DNA of 64,000 nt from JBCDBW01 sp039182965. Its GTDB lineage: Bacteria; Verrucomicrobiota; Verrucomicrobiia; Verrucomicrobiales; DEV007. The stretch is taken from contig JBCDBW010000007.1 of the NCBI GenBank assembly GCA_039182965.1, positions 4,282 through 68,281 on the forward strand, given 5' to 3'. Of the stretch, positions 8,134 to 16,808 are shown piece by piece. The notes beneath the pieces are model-generated. The model was not told the origin of the DNA and did not search any database. It saw only the letters and a list, made by a program, of their open reading frames with translations. Position 1 is the first letter of the stretch, and every line of letters starts with the position of its first letter. The position numbers and the translations under genes are program-made.

Positions 8134-9165
8134 ATGAGTGTTGCGTATCCGCGGAAGCGAACGAGGGGAATATTGGCAGGGGTTGCGGGGTTAATTTTGT
8201 TTGCTTTTGCCGGGGGAGGGGCGGGGCAGACGGTCACGTTGAGTCCGAAATTGAGGTTGGGAACGGAGTATGTCACCTACACGGAGAGTGATGTGAAAAT
8301 GGGGTTGCCGATGGGGGGCGCGTCGGGTGAGCAAAATGTTCGGACGGAGCAGGAGGTCACGATGACTGTGCGAGGTGGAGCGGACGGGGAGAGCAAGGTG
8401 GTGAGTTTGGTGATCAATTATGCGAAGCTCGAATTGAAGTCTCCGATGATGAACATGAGCTATGATTCGCGGGCGCCGGAGCAAGAGGACACGGGCTTTG
8501 GCGGGAATTTGTCCGGGATGGTGGGGAAAGAGATCAAGTTGATTTACGATGCCGAGGATCGTTTTGTTCGGGTCGAGGACAACGATTTGTTAACGGAGGA
8601 CGGTGGTTCGTCTCCATTTGGTCAGAGTTTGGGCGTGAATGAGCTGAGAGATATGGTTCGGACGACCTTAGGGGAGCAGCTAGGGACGCGAAAAGTAATG
8701 CAGGGGGAGTCTTGGCAACATGTGATGGAATTGGCGATGCCCGGGATTGGGCCGGTGGGTTTGGATGTCCGATTTTTGTATCGCAAGGATGGGACCGTGG
8801 AAGGTGAGACCTGCGCGATTATTGATTTCAATGGAATGATATCGGGGGAGCGTTTGACGGACGAGGCGGAAGCGGTCGAAGGGGATGCGCGAGCGGAGCG
8901 TCGTGCGGACGAGACCTTGGCGGATTCGCGGGTGTCGGGAACTGTGGCGTATGATCGGAGCATTGGAGTGCCGCGAGCGACGAACATGGAGATGCGGATG
9001 GTTATGATGATGCATAGTCCTTTGGGGACGGAATCGGAAGTGAAGATTCCGATGTTGCAGAAATCGTTATCCGTGTTGCGTTCCTATCGGGTTTTGGGGC
9101 GGTCGCCGGCGCAGGTGGAAGAAAAAGAGGGAGACGGAGCAGAGGGAGAGGCGTTGGTGGATTAG
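8134..9165 (+). CDS. Secreted protein of unknown function (DUF6263-like)
   Basis: A 343-residue protein with a basic N-terminus and a hydrophobic signal segment (GILAGVAGLILFAFAGGGAG, residues about 12-31). The mature part is mostly beta-strand-like, with EYVTYTESDVKM, DRFVRVEDND and the paired RKDGTVEGETCAIIDFNGM, and a helical insert rich in Asp/Glu/Arg. This resembles DUF6263-type exported proteins, but the match is loose. The ATG at 8134 (MSVAYPRK) is preferred to the upstream in-frame codon at 8110 because the positively charged n-region follows it directly. It ends 14 bases before a BtpA-family gene, so the two are probably one operon. Confidence 0.7.
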   Translation: MSVAYPRKRTRGILAGVAGLILFAFAGGGAGQTVTLSPKLRLGTEYVTYTESDVKMGLPMGGASGEQNVRTEQEVTMTVRGGADGESKVVSLVINYAKLELKSPMMNMSYDSRAPEQEDTGFGGNLSGMVGKEIKLIYDAEDRFVRVEDNDLLTEDGGSSPFGQSLGVNELRDMVRTTLGEQLGTRKVMQGESWQHVMELAMPGIGPVGLDVRFLYRKDGTVEGETCAIIDFNGMISGERLTDEAEAVEGDARAERRADETLADSRVSGTVAYDRSIGVPRATNMEMRMVMMMHSPLGTESEVKIPMLQKSLSVLRSYRVLGRSPAQVEEKEGDGAEGEALVD

Positions 9166-9179
9166 CGGGGGGGTTATTG

Positions 9180-9953
9180 ATGGTGGGGAGGAAAGTGATT
9201 GGGGTGGTGCATTTGGGGGCGTTACCGGGGGCGCCCGGATGGGGCGGCGACATGGCGGTGGTCGCAGAAGCAGCGATACGGGATGCGAGGGCGTATGAGA
9301 TGGGAGGATGTCATTCATTGGTGATTGAGAACTTTGGAGATGCGCCGTTTACGGCGGGGCGAGTGGGTCCAGAAACGGTGGCGGCGATGGCGGTGGTGGG
9401 GCGACGGGTGGGTCGGGAAGTAGAGATTCCGTTTGGGTTCAATGTTTTGAGGAACGATCCTTTGGCGGCTTTGGGATTGTGTGCGGCGTGTGGGGGGACT
9501 TTTATTCGGGTGAATGTGCACACGGGGGCGATGTTCACCGACCAGGGATTCATTGAGGGTAACGCCTATGAGACGGTGAGGCGCCGGGACGAATGGTGTC
9601 CGGGGGTGAAGATTTACGCGGATGTTTTGGTGAAGCATGCGGCGCCAGCTGTGGAGACCACGATCGAGCGGGCGGCGGAGGAGACCTTGGGACGAGGGAA
9701 GGCGGACGGACTAATTGTGTCGGGAGTGGCGACGGGGGACGCGGTTGCGATGGAGGATTTGAAGCGGGTGCGGGGGACGTGTCCTGAAGCGACGATTTTG
9801 GTGGGGAGCGGTGCTGATGCGGGGAATGTAGGCGAGTTGTTGGAGTATGCGGATGGGGTGATCGTTGGGACGTCGCTGAAAGAAGAGGGAGAGACGATGA
9901 ATCGAGTGGACGAGGCGAAGGTCAGGGAATTGGTGGAAGCTGTTCCAAATTAA
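9180..9953 (+). CDS. BtpA/SgcQ-family TIM-barrel protein
   Basis: A 257-residue cytoplasmic protein with the BtpA-family opening VIGVVHLGALPGAPGW and conserved GGCHSLVIENFGDAPF, FGFNVLRNDP and FIRVNVHTGAMFTDQG, ending in GSGADAGNVGELLEYADGVIVGTSLK, a phosphate-binding type loop. BtpA is needed for photosystem I stability in cyanobacteria; SgcQ is a putative sugar-related homolog. The biochemical role elsewhere is unknown, but the barrel suggests a sugar- or nucleotide-phosphate enzyme. The ATG at 9180 is preferred to a TTG three bases upstream. A G-rich sequence precedes it. Confidence 0.88.
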   Translation: MVGRKVIGVVHLGALPGAPGWGGDMAVVAEAAIRDARAYEMGGCHSLVIENFGDAPFTAGRVGPETVAAMAVVGRRVGREVEIPFGFNVLRNDPLAALGLCAACGGTFIRVNVHTGAMFTDQGFIEGNAYETVRRRDEWCPGVKIYADVLVKHAAPAVETTIERAAEETLGRGKADGLIVSGVATGDAVAMEDLKRVRGTCPEATILVGSGADAGNVGELLEYADGVIVGTSLKEEGETMNRVDEAKVRELVEAVPN

Positions 9954-10133
9954 CACTTCGTAACCAGGAGTTCGCAATTTTGATCTGGTGGCAGGAGCGC
10001 TTGATCAACATTCATAGGAATTTCCACATGACGTCGATGGAGAGGCGATGGGGCAGGCTATTATTGACGGATTTGCTCTCGATTGATCAGTGGCAGTTAG
10101 CGTTCGGAGGGACAGTTCGAGCTGGTGCGGTTC

Positions 10134-10580
10134 TTAGTTCACGGTAATTTTGGTGGTGACGGAGTTCGCGAGGAAGCATTCGTGGTGAGCGACGTCGTGC
10201 AGTTGGGAGAGTTGTTCCGGGGTGGGTTGTTTTTCTCCCGAGAACTCGATTTTCGGGCGGAGAGTGATGCGGGTGATGGCGAGTCTTCCTTCGGGACCGG
10301 GTTCGAGGTGTCCGACGGCGTGGTCGGTGTATGACTCGACGGTGAATCTCTTTTTGCAGGCGATGGCTAGGAACGTGAGCATGTGGCAGGACGCGAGAGC
10401 GGCGACAAAGGCGGCTTCGGGGTCGACGCAATCGGGATTCCCGAGGAATTCCTTGGCGGCAGAAGCGCGGAGGGTGGCGTTGTTTTCGAAGGTCCAGTCG
10501 TGGTCTCTGGAGTAATCATTGTAGGTGAACTCAGTGTCGGTGTTCCGATTCCAGGTGAGGGTAGCGGTGTGTTCGGACAT
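10134..10580 (-). CDS. OsmC-family protein (organic hydroperoxide reductase type)
   Basis: A 148-residue OsmC-fold protein. It has the first strand TATLTWNR, the central helix DPEAAFVAALASCHMLTFLAIA with Cys65, and the second conserved cysteine at about position 135 in HHECFLANSV. Those two cysteines are the peroxidatic and resolving residues of OsmC/Ohr proteins, which reduce organic hydroperoxides. The HHECF sequence places it nearer the YhfA/OsmC branch than classical Ohr. Cytoplasmic. It is 13 bases downstream of the USP-DUF389 gene on the same strand, so likely the second gene of that unit. Confidence 0.88.
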   Translation of the reverse strand: MSEHTATLTWNRNTDTEFTYNDYSRDHDWTFENNATLRASAAKEFLGNPDCVDPEAAFVAALASCHMLTFLAIACKKRFTVESYTDHAVGHLEPGPEGRLAITRITLRPKIEFSGEKQPTPEQLSQLHDVAHHECFLANSVTTKITVN

Positions 10581-10593
10581 GTTTTTGCGGAGG

Positions 10594-12465
10594 TCAAGGG
10601 TTCGATGAGGGTGCTTGGGATTCGGTGAGGAGGGTTGTATGGAGGCGTACTTTGAGGGTATCTGAGTTATGTTTCAAGAGGGGTTGGGTGACTTTGCGCA
10701 GGTGATTAGCGAGAGAGGGCTGGGGAATTTCGGGAGAATCCAAGTGGATATCGAGGATGGGGGGTGCGTCGCGGGGTCGGGTGAGGCGGAGGTCAGTGAG
10801 TTCGATGTTTGGATTTTTCTCCTTTAGGGCGGCGGCGATGGCGGCGGCGGCTTTGGGAGGAACTTCGGGGGACTGGCGACTTTTGATGACTTGTGAGAGG
10901 AGGACGGAGCCGAGGGGAACGACGAGGATGGCGCAGGTGAGGACGAGGCCCATGGTGATGCGCCGGGTCCACAGGGTACCGCGGCTTTGCTGGGTGGCAG
11001 GGCGGATTCCGACGGCGAAGAAACAGAGGGCGGCGCCGAGGATAATGGCGACCACGTTGGTGGCGAAGAGAAGGGCGGCGCCCTCGGTATTTTTGATGTG
11101 GCCGAGGGCCAGGGAGATACCGGTGGTGGCGCGGGGTGGGACGAGGGCGGCGGCAATCGCGACGCCAGCGAGTGCGGACATGAGACTGGGGCGGGCGATG
11201 CAGTAGGCGGCTGCGATTCCGGACAAGAAAGCGATGGCCATGTCGAGAAGGCTGGGTGCGCCCCGGGCGAGGAGCTCTGTGGTGAGATCCGTGATCGGAA
11301 CGATGAGTCCGGCGATGAGGCCGATGGTAACGGCGCCGAGGAACCCGTAGATGATGGATCGCAGGCATTGCCTGACCATGGGGATGTTTCCCTGGACGAG
11401 CGCGAGGCCGGCGCCGAGGAGAGGGGTCATGAGGGGGGCGACGAGCATGGCTCCAATCACGACGGCTGTGCTGTTTTGGAGGAGGCCGAAGGAGGCGATG
11501 GCGGTAGACAGGAGCAGGAGAGTCATGAAGTCGAAGCTCCAGCGTGATTTGGTTTGGAGTTCTTCGAAGAGGGCGACGCGGTCGTCTCGCTTCAGTTGAG
11601 GGACCCGGAGGTGGAGAAAGCGTTCGATGTATCCGCGGACGCGTTCTTTGACGGGAAGAGCCCGGCGGAGGACGGCGACGTTCATGGAGTCTGGTCCTTT
11701 GAATAAGCGCTCGGGAACGGAACCGAAAATACGTTTTTGGATAAAGCCCTGGGCGGGAGCGCCGATGAGGACGAGGTCGAAGCTATGGGAGTCGACGAGA
11801 TGCTTCACGCCTTCGGGGACGCCATCGGCGATGACGATTCTGGGGTGGATATTAGGTGAGTCGCCGAGTTTGATTCCTGCGCGTTTGAGGACGCTGTCGA
11901 GGAGTCGCCGTCCGACGTCTTCGGAGACTTCCCCGATATCGGGTTCCACGTAGAATGGGGTGGCATCACCGCGATCTTCATTGGAGATGCGGGCGGCGAG
12001 TTGGAGTGCGATTTGGGAATGGGGGCCGCCGGCGGTGGGAATGAGAATATGAGGGTGTTTCGGGGGCGGGGACTCACCGAGGCGGACGAGCATGGTGTGG
12101 CAGGGGGCGGATTCGAACAGGCGTTGAGCGAGGAGGTGGTCGGAGCGTCGGCCTTTTTTTGAGTTGGGTCGCGCGATTATGAGGAGTTCGGGTTTTGTTT
12201 TGGCGACCTCGCGGAGGGCGGCTTTGATGCGGTTGTTTTCATCTTTGGATTCGGCAGTGAATTCGATATCGGCGAGGACATCGCCGAGGGAACTATGGAG
12301 GGATTTGGAGAGGTCGGGTTGTTGGTCGGAGTCGGCTTGGGGAACGGCGGGGAGGTGGACGACGTGGACGGCGGGTTTGTCAGGGGACTGGGCGCGTGCG
12401 AAAAGGGAAGCCCACGCCGCTAGAGCGGGGCTTTCTTCGAAGGATTTGGCGATCACCAGAATCAT
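10594..12465 (-). CDS. Membrane protein: two universal-stress-protein domains fused to DUF389
   Basis: A 623-residue protein. Residues 1-125 and about 135-290 read as two universal stress protein-like domains (MILVIAKSFEES, TKPELLIIARPNSKKG, and IADGVPEGVKHLV, DLVLIGAPAQGF). Residues about 310-525 form the DUF389 (TIGR00341-type) membrane core, with MTLLLLSTAIASFGLLQNSTAVVIGAMLVAPLMTPLLG and several further helices. Residues about 540-623 form a cytoplasmic tail. DUF389 proteins are widespread with no proven function; the universal-stress domains suggest nucleotide-dependent control of a membrane activity. The gene precedes osmC by 13 bases. The pairing supports a stress role, but transport is unproven. 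Confidence 0.85.
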   Translation of the reverse strand: MILVIAKSFEESPALAAWASLFARAQSPDKPAVHVVHLPAVPQADSDQQPDLSKSLHSSLGDVLADIEFTAESKDENNRIKAALREVAKTKPELLIIARPNSKKGRRSDHLLAQRLFESAPCHTMLVRLGESPPPKHPHILIPTAGGPHSQIALQLAARISNEDRGDATPFYVEPDIGEVSEDVGRRLLDSVLKRAGIKLGDSPNIHPRIVIADGVPEGVKHLVDSHSFDLVLIGAPAQGFIQKRIFGSVPERLFKGPDSMNVAVLRRALPVKERVRGYIERFLHLRVPQLKRDDRVALFEELQTKSRWSFDFMTLLLLSTAIASFGLLQNSTAVVIGAMLVAPLMTPLLGAGLALVQGNIPMVRQCLRSIIYGFLGAVTIGLIAGLIVPITDLTTELLARGAPSLLDMAIAFLSGIAAAYCIARPSLMSALAGVAIAAALVPPRATTGISLALGHIKNTEGAALLFATNVVAIILGAALCFFAVGIRPATQQSRGTLWTRRITMGLVLTCAILVVPLGSVLLSQVIKSRQSPEVPPKAAAAIAAALKEKNPNIELTDLRLTRPRDAPPILDIHLDSPEIPQPSLANHLRKVTQPLLKHNSDTLKVRLHTTLLTESQAPSSNP

Positions 12466-12856
12466 GTTCGAATGATGGGAATCTCCGGGGCAAAAGGAAA
12501 GCCCGGTCGCTTTTGAAGCACGGGTGAAATTTCGGGTGGGAGTCTCTTCCGCGTAGGAGGCGACTCGCAGAAGGGGATGGTCGCGTCGACGAGTGCCTTT
12601 GAGGCGCTTTGATGTCTGCCGGAGTGAATACTGGCAAGTTGAAGTAAGCCGGGAGTATTAGGGCGTGAGTTGGAGGATGGCAAGGGTTTTGGGAGTTTGG
12701 TAGTGGTGGGAGATGGACATCGCGGTCGAAGGGGATTCACAATGCCTCTTTTGGAACTAGATACGATGGTTGTCTGGTGGCGTGGGTTCTATTATTGGTC
12801 TAGCGTTGGAATTCAGGAAAGGGATCATTTTAGCCGCGTTTATTAGGCCTTGTGCC
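12466..12856. other. 391-base divergent intergenic region, no gene seen
   Basis: This lies between the start codons of the USP-DUF389 gene (minus) and a secreted-protein gene (plus). Frames crossing it lack start signals and family resemblance. It must hold both promoters, but no element stands out clearly. Confidence 0.5.
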
Positions 12857-13720
12857 ATGAATAAAAGAAGGTCTTCACTCGTGTTGGCGTTAGTGTTTTT
12901 GTCAGCTATTAACTTGCTGACTGCCAGCGATAATCGTTCTTTGCCAACCGTCGCAGACGTCGTGGAGTTGATGCGTGAGCGTTCAGCGCTGACCGAACCC
13001 ATCCAGTTGGTTGCAAAAGTGGAGAAACGGTATTTGCGAGATGGTGTGCGGGTGAGGACCGAGCGTGAATGGTTGCGGTTAGTTGGGGTGCCATCGGGAA
13101 CCGAATTTCGTCTCGACTACGTTTTCGATTCTCCGACGGGGAAGGGTATTCGGGCTATGTGGAGTTGTGTTCAGAAGGATGGGCTGGGTCTTAGGCTGTC
13201 ACGTGGTGTTGCCGAAAAAGAACTTCCGTTGATTTATCAAGGAGATTTCTCGCGATTGAAGGCTTGGCCAAAGCAATCCGGTTCTGAGACTATTCCGGGT
13301 ATTGGTTATCTTTATCGCGCGTTTGGATTTAAGACATCGATTCTTGAATCGGCGATCCAAGCGGAAGACTTATCGTTTCGTTGGGAGGCAGGTCAGCGGG
13401 GTGAGAGAGTGACTGTGAGGAATGAACCGTTTCAATTTGTTTACGATCTCAGCAAACAGATTCCTCTAACTCGCACGATGCTTGGGAATGGAAACCGGGT
13501 TGTCGAAAGAATCACCGTGAAGGATGTCTTCCTTGCTGATGCTATCTGGTTGCCTTCGAAGGTTCGGGCGCAGAGCTTTTTTGCTCGCGACGGGGATTAT
13601 GAGATCGATTCCTTTTATACCGTGGATGAGAAGCAAAGCGGTGTGATTAGTGGGGAGGAATTTTCAAGGTTATTGGATGAGGTGGTAGAGCTTAGCGACG
13701 AATTGAATGACGGGCCCTGA
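12857..13720 (+). CDS. Secreted protein of unknown function, LolA-like outline
   Basis: A 287-residue exported protein: MNKRRSSLVLALVFLSAINLLTAS is a clear signal peptide. The mature region starts with a helix (TVADVVELMRERSAL) and then alternates strands: LVAKVEKRYLRDGVRVRTEREWLRL, EFRLDYVFDSPTGKG, GERVTVRN, RVVERITVKDV, ERD-like DGDYEIDSFYTV. This order resembles the half-barrel of LolA/LppX outer-membrane lipoprotein carriers, but key family residues cannot be confirmed by eye. Start ATG at 12857 by signal peptide position. It ends in an intrinsic terminator, so it is probably monocistronic. Confidence 0.65.
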   Translation: MNKRRSSLVLALVFLSAINLLTASDNRSLPTVADVVELMRERSALTEPIQLVAKVEKRYLRDGVRVRTEREWLRLVGVPSGTEFRLDYVFDSPTGKGIRAMWSCVQKDGLGLRLSRGVAEKELPLIYQGDFSRLKAWPKQSGSETIPGIGYLYRAFGFKTSILESAIQAEDLSFRWEAGQRGERVTVRNEPFQFVYDLSKQIPLTRTMLGNGNRVVERITVKDVFLADAIWLPSKVRAQSFFARDGDYEIDSFYTVDEKQSGVISGEEFSRLLDEVVELSDELNDGP

Positions 13721-13747
13721 TTCGTGGGATTGGATCAGGTTTTTTTG
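13716..13747 (+). terminator. Intrinsic terminator after the secreted protein at 12857
   Basis: CCTGAT (13716-13721) pairs with ATCAGG (13734-13739) across a 12-base loop, followed at once by eight T residues. The stem begins inside the stop codon region of the gene. Confidence 0.75.
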
Positions 13748-14069
13748 TGTGGAAAAGAGCTGGGTTTAGATGGAGTCTTTGCGGGTATGTTTCGCATCTG
13801 TCTAGCTGTCTATGAGCTTGCCCGTTGTGCGATCTTTAATGTCAGATTGATGCGGTTGTGCTGCCACGCGAGGCCGTGCGGGAAGGGCTCTGCGCAAGGA
13901 GTCAGTGGCGATTCAACACTTTGGCTGTTTGACTGCGAGGAGGGGCGGGTCTGCGGATAAGGATTGTTGGGCATCTTTTTGTATTTGGCCCTCGAATTTT
14001 CGGGAGTTGAGAGCTGGGGGAGAGGAAGGGATTGAGTAAGGGGATTAGTAGGATTATGAATATGGACTG
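13721..14069. other. 349-base intergenic region, terminator and no gene
   Basis: After the terminator at its left end no convincing coding frame is present. One frame (13724-13960) has no recognisable start context or family pattern. The metB promoter should lie in the right half, but no clear -35/-10 pair was identified. Confidence 0.5.
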
Positions 14070-15230
14070 ATGATGAGTGAAGAGGGGGACAGGGATGGTT
14101 TTGAGACGCGGGCGGTGCATGCGGGTCAGGGGTATGCGGGGGAGACGGGGGCGGTGATTCCGCCGGTGTATTTGACGTCGACTTTTGCCTCTGGGAATGC
14201 GGATGGTTTTGACTACACGCGTTCGGGCAATCCGAATTTTCGGAATTTGCAGGAAACCGTCGCGAGTTTGGAGGGGGCGCGGCATGCGACTGTGTTTGGG
14301 AGCGGGGTCGCGGCGATCACGGCTGTGGTATCGACTTTGAAGAGTGGGGATTTGGTATTGGCGGAGGAAAATGTGTATGGGTGCACCTATCGATTGTTTG
14401 CGCAGGTGTTTGAGAAGTTTGGGGTGCGGGTGGTGTATCGGGATTTTACGAACGAGGCGGCTTTGAAGGCGGTAAGTGAAGAGAGGCCGGCTTTGGTGTG
14501 GATTGAGTCGCCGACGAATCCGTTGCTGAAGGTGGTGGATATTGCGATGGTCTCGACAGTAGCTCGAGAGGCGGGAAGTGTGGTGGTGGTGGACAATACT
14601 TTTGCGTCGAGTTATTTGCAGCGGCCGGTCGAGTTGGGGGCGCACTTGTCTTTATTGAGCACGACGAAGTATACGAGCGGGCATTCGGATGTGTTGGGTG
14701 GGGCCGTTTGTACGAATGAGGACGAGTGGCAGGAGAAGATGCTGTTTGCGCAGAAGGCCCTGGGATTACAGCCGTCGCCATTCGACTCGTGGATGGTATC
14801 GCGTGGGGCGAAGACCGAAGCGATGCGGATGGAGCGGCATTGTGCGAATGCTTTGGAATTGGCAGAATGGTTAGAGCGGGAGGGCGGAGTGAAGTGGGTG
14901 CGGTATCCTTATTTAGAGTCACATCCGCAGTATGAATTGGCGCAGCGGCAGATGAAGGGTGGCTCGGGGATTATTGCGGTGGATTTGGGTTTGTCGTTGG
15001 AGGCGACGGAGCGGTTTCTAGGGGCGATGCGGTTGTTTGCGAAAGCGGAGAGTTTGGGGGGGATCGAGAGTTTATCGTGTCATCCGGCAACGATGACGCA
15101 TGCCTCGGTACCGCGGGAGACGCGGGAGGCGGTGGGAATCACCGATGGTTTGGTGCGCTTGTCGGTAGGAATTGAGTCGGTGGAAGATTTGATAGCGGAT
15201 GTCGGCAATGCTCTCAATGCGGTGCGTTAA
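14070..15230 (+). CDS. metB: Cystathionine gamma-synthase/lyase family PLP enzyme
   Basis: A 386-residue Cys/Met-metabolism PLP enzyme. It has the N-terminal FETRAVHAGQ, PPVYLTSTFA, the Tyr-Arg pair DYTRSGNPN, a phosphate-binding ATVFGSGVAAITAV, the PLP-contact EESPTNPL-type WIESPTNPLLKVVD, and the Schiff-base lysine in STTKYTSGHSD (Lys200). The C-terminal ESLSCHPATMTHASV has the SxxxxPxxxxH pattern used by both gamma-synthases and lyases. Cystathionine gamma-synthase joins activated homoserine to cysteine on the way to methionine; gamma-lyase cannot be excluded. ATGs at 14070 and 14073 are both possible. It is followed 93 bases later by a second PLP enzyme of the same superfamily. Confidence 0.88.
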   Translation: MMSEEGDRDGFETRAVHAGQGYAGETGAVIPPVYLTSTFASGNADGFDYTRSGNPNFRNLQETVASLEGARHATVFGSGVAAITAVVSTLKSGDLVLAEENVYGCTYRLFAQVFEKFGVRVVYRDFTNEAALKAVSEERPALVWIESPTNPLLKVVDIAMVSTVAREAGSVVVVDNTFASSYLQRPVELGAHLSLLSTTKYTSGHSDVLGGAVCTNEDEWQEKMLFAQKALGLQPSPFDSWMVSRGAKTEAMRMERHCANALELAEWLEREGGVKWVRYPYLESHPQYELAQRQMKGGSGIIAVDLGLSLEATERFLGAMRLFAKAESLGGIESLSCHPATMTHASVPRETREAVGITDGLVRLSVGIESVEDLIADVGNALNAVR

Positions 15231-15323
15231 GAGAAAAGCGCAAAGGCGTAGAAATGGGCATGAACTTGTTTGGAGAGAGGGAATGAAGCGCGCCGTCGAA
15301 ATTGATTGGTGGTGGTTTACGGG

Positions 15324-16808
15324 ATGAGGGATTTGATTTCAGAGCCAATGTGTTCGGCAGTGGATTTGGGAAAGCCGATTCCGGAAACGGAACATGGGGT
15401 GTCGGTTTGTTTGCCGACCTGGGCGGATGTGGTGGGGTATGAGGAGAAGGAGGAGCGGGTTGTTTCGGCAATGGAGTGTGGTTATCCGCGGTTTTTTTGT
15501 CATCCGAAGGCCAGGGAACTGTTTCAGAGGGCGGAGGCGAGGGATGGAAGCGGCCGGCGAGCGGTGGTCTTCCCTTCGAAAGGAGCGGCGTTGCGGTGTC
15601 GCGAATTTGTTGAGGCGCGGGACGGAGTGCGAGGTGAAGTGGCTGCGTTTGAGGCCGGGGGGTTGTGGGTTCTCTTGGTTGAGAAGGCGGGGGTGGAAGG
15701 GGCCTTGAAGTATTGGCAGCACAGTGGGGAGATTGTGAGCAGTCGACTAGCGTCGGCGGTGTTAGCGGGTAGAGTTTTGGAAGAAGGGGGTGAAGCAAAG
15801 GGGGAATTGCGGGAGCGTTTGGCGAGCTTGAGCGGGCAGGGTGAGGAGAATGTTTTTTTATATCAGAATGGGATGAGCGGGGTGTATGCCGTGCATCGGG
15901 CGGTGACGGCGATGCGGCCGGAGTTCAAGAGTGTGCAGTTGGAGTTTCCGTATGTGGATGTATTGAAAGTGCAGGAGCAGTTTGGGGCGGGAGCGCATTT
16001 TTTTGAGTTGGATGACTCGGGGGATCTGGGTCCGCTGCGGGCTTTACTGGAGCGGGAGGAAGTGAGCGCGGTTTATTGTGAGATGGCCGCGAATCCGCTT
16101 TTGAGGAGCGTGGACTTGGAGGGGGTTGCGGGATTGTTGGACGGGCGCGGCGTTCCTTTGGTGGTGGATGACACCGTGGGGACGGTGGTGAACGTGGATG
16201 CGTATCGGTGGGCCGACGTCGTGACGACCAGTTTGACGAAGTGTTTTTCGGGCGTGGGGGACGTGATGGGAGGTTCGGTGGTTTTACGTGATGATTCGCC
16301 TTTTCGGGACGATTTTGCGTCCTTTTTTGGAGCCGACGCAGCGGAGGATCTATATGGCGCGGACGCGGTGGTGTTGGCTCTGAACTCGCGGGATTTTGTG
16401 GAGCGTGTGGAGGAGAAGAATCGGACGGCTGAGGCGATTTACGAGTATCTGTCGGCCCATCCGAAGGTAGCGGAAGTGTGGTATCCGAAGGGATGTTCCA
16501 CGCAGGTGTCGTATGACGCGGTGCGGCGTGAGGGCGGGGGATATAGCTGTTTGTTGTCGTTTTTGCTGGAAGAGGCGGCGGTGACGACACCGAGGTTTTA
16601 CGATGTGTTGCGGATCAGCAAGGGGCCCAGTCTGGGGACGAATTACTCTCTCGTGTGTCCGTATACTTTATTGGCCTATTATGATGAATTGGAGTGGGCT
16701 GAGGGGTGTGGGGTGAGTCGGTATTTGTTGCGCTTGTCCGTGGGGTTGGAGGGGGTTGAGGATTTGCGGGGGCGGTTGGAGGAAGCGCTTGGTGGTATTT
16801 ACAATTAG
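15324..16808 (+). CDS. Second Cys/Met-metabolism PLP enzyme, fungal STR2/YLL058W-like cystathionine gamma-synthase
   Basis: A 494-residue protein in two parts. Residues 1 to about 150 contain PSKGAALRCREFVEAR and KYWQHSGEIVSSRLAS, which resemble the extra N-terminal region of fungal STR2-type cystathionine gamma-synthases (FWQHTGxGISSR pattern). Residues about 160-494 form the PLP fold: LYQNGMSGVYAVHRAV, YCEMAANPLLRSVDL, and the lysine motif TTSLTKCFSGVGDVMGG (Lys306). The catalytic lysine is present, so it should be active. The ATG at 15324 is chosen; TTG/GTG codons 15-18 bases upstream are weaker. Its placement beside metB points to trans-sulfuration or methionine synthesis. Its 3' end overlaps the convergent next gene by four bases. 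Confidence 0.75.
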   Translation: MRDLISEPMCSAVDLGKPIPETEHGVSVCLPTWADVVGYEEKEERVVSAMECGYPRFFCHPKARELFQRAEARDGSGRRAVVFPSKGAALRCREFVEARDGVRGEVAAFEAGGLWVLLVEKAGVEGALKYWQHSGEIVSSRLASAVLAGRVLEEGGEAKGELRERLASLSGQGEENVFLYQNGMSGVYAVHRAVTAMRPEFKSVQLEFPYVDVLKVQEQFGAGAHFFELDDSGDLGPLRALLEREEVSAVYCEMAANPLLRSVDLEGVAGLLDGRGVPLVVDDTVGTVVNVDAYRWADVVTTSLTKCFSGVGDVMGGSVVLRDDSPFRDDFASFFGADAAEDLYGADAVVLALNSRDFVERVEEKNRTAEAIYEYLSAHPKVAEVWYPKGCSTQVSYDAVRREGGGYSCLLSFLLEEAAVTTPRFYDVLRISKGPSLGTNYSLVCPYTLLAYYDELEWAEGCGVSRYLLRLSVGLEGVEDLRGRLEEALGGIYN

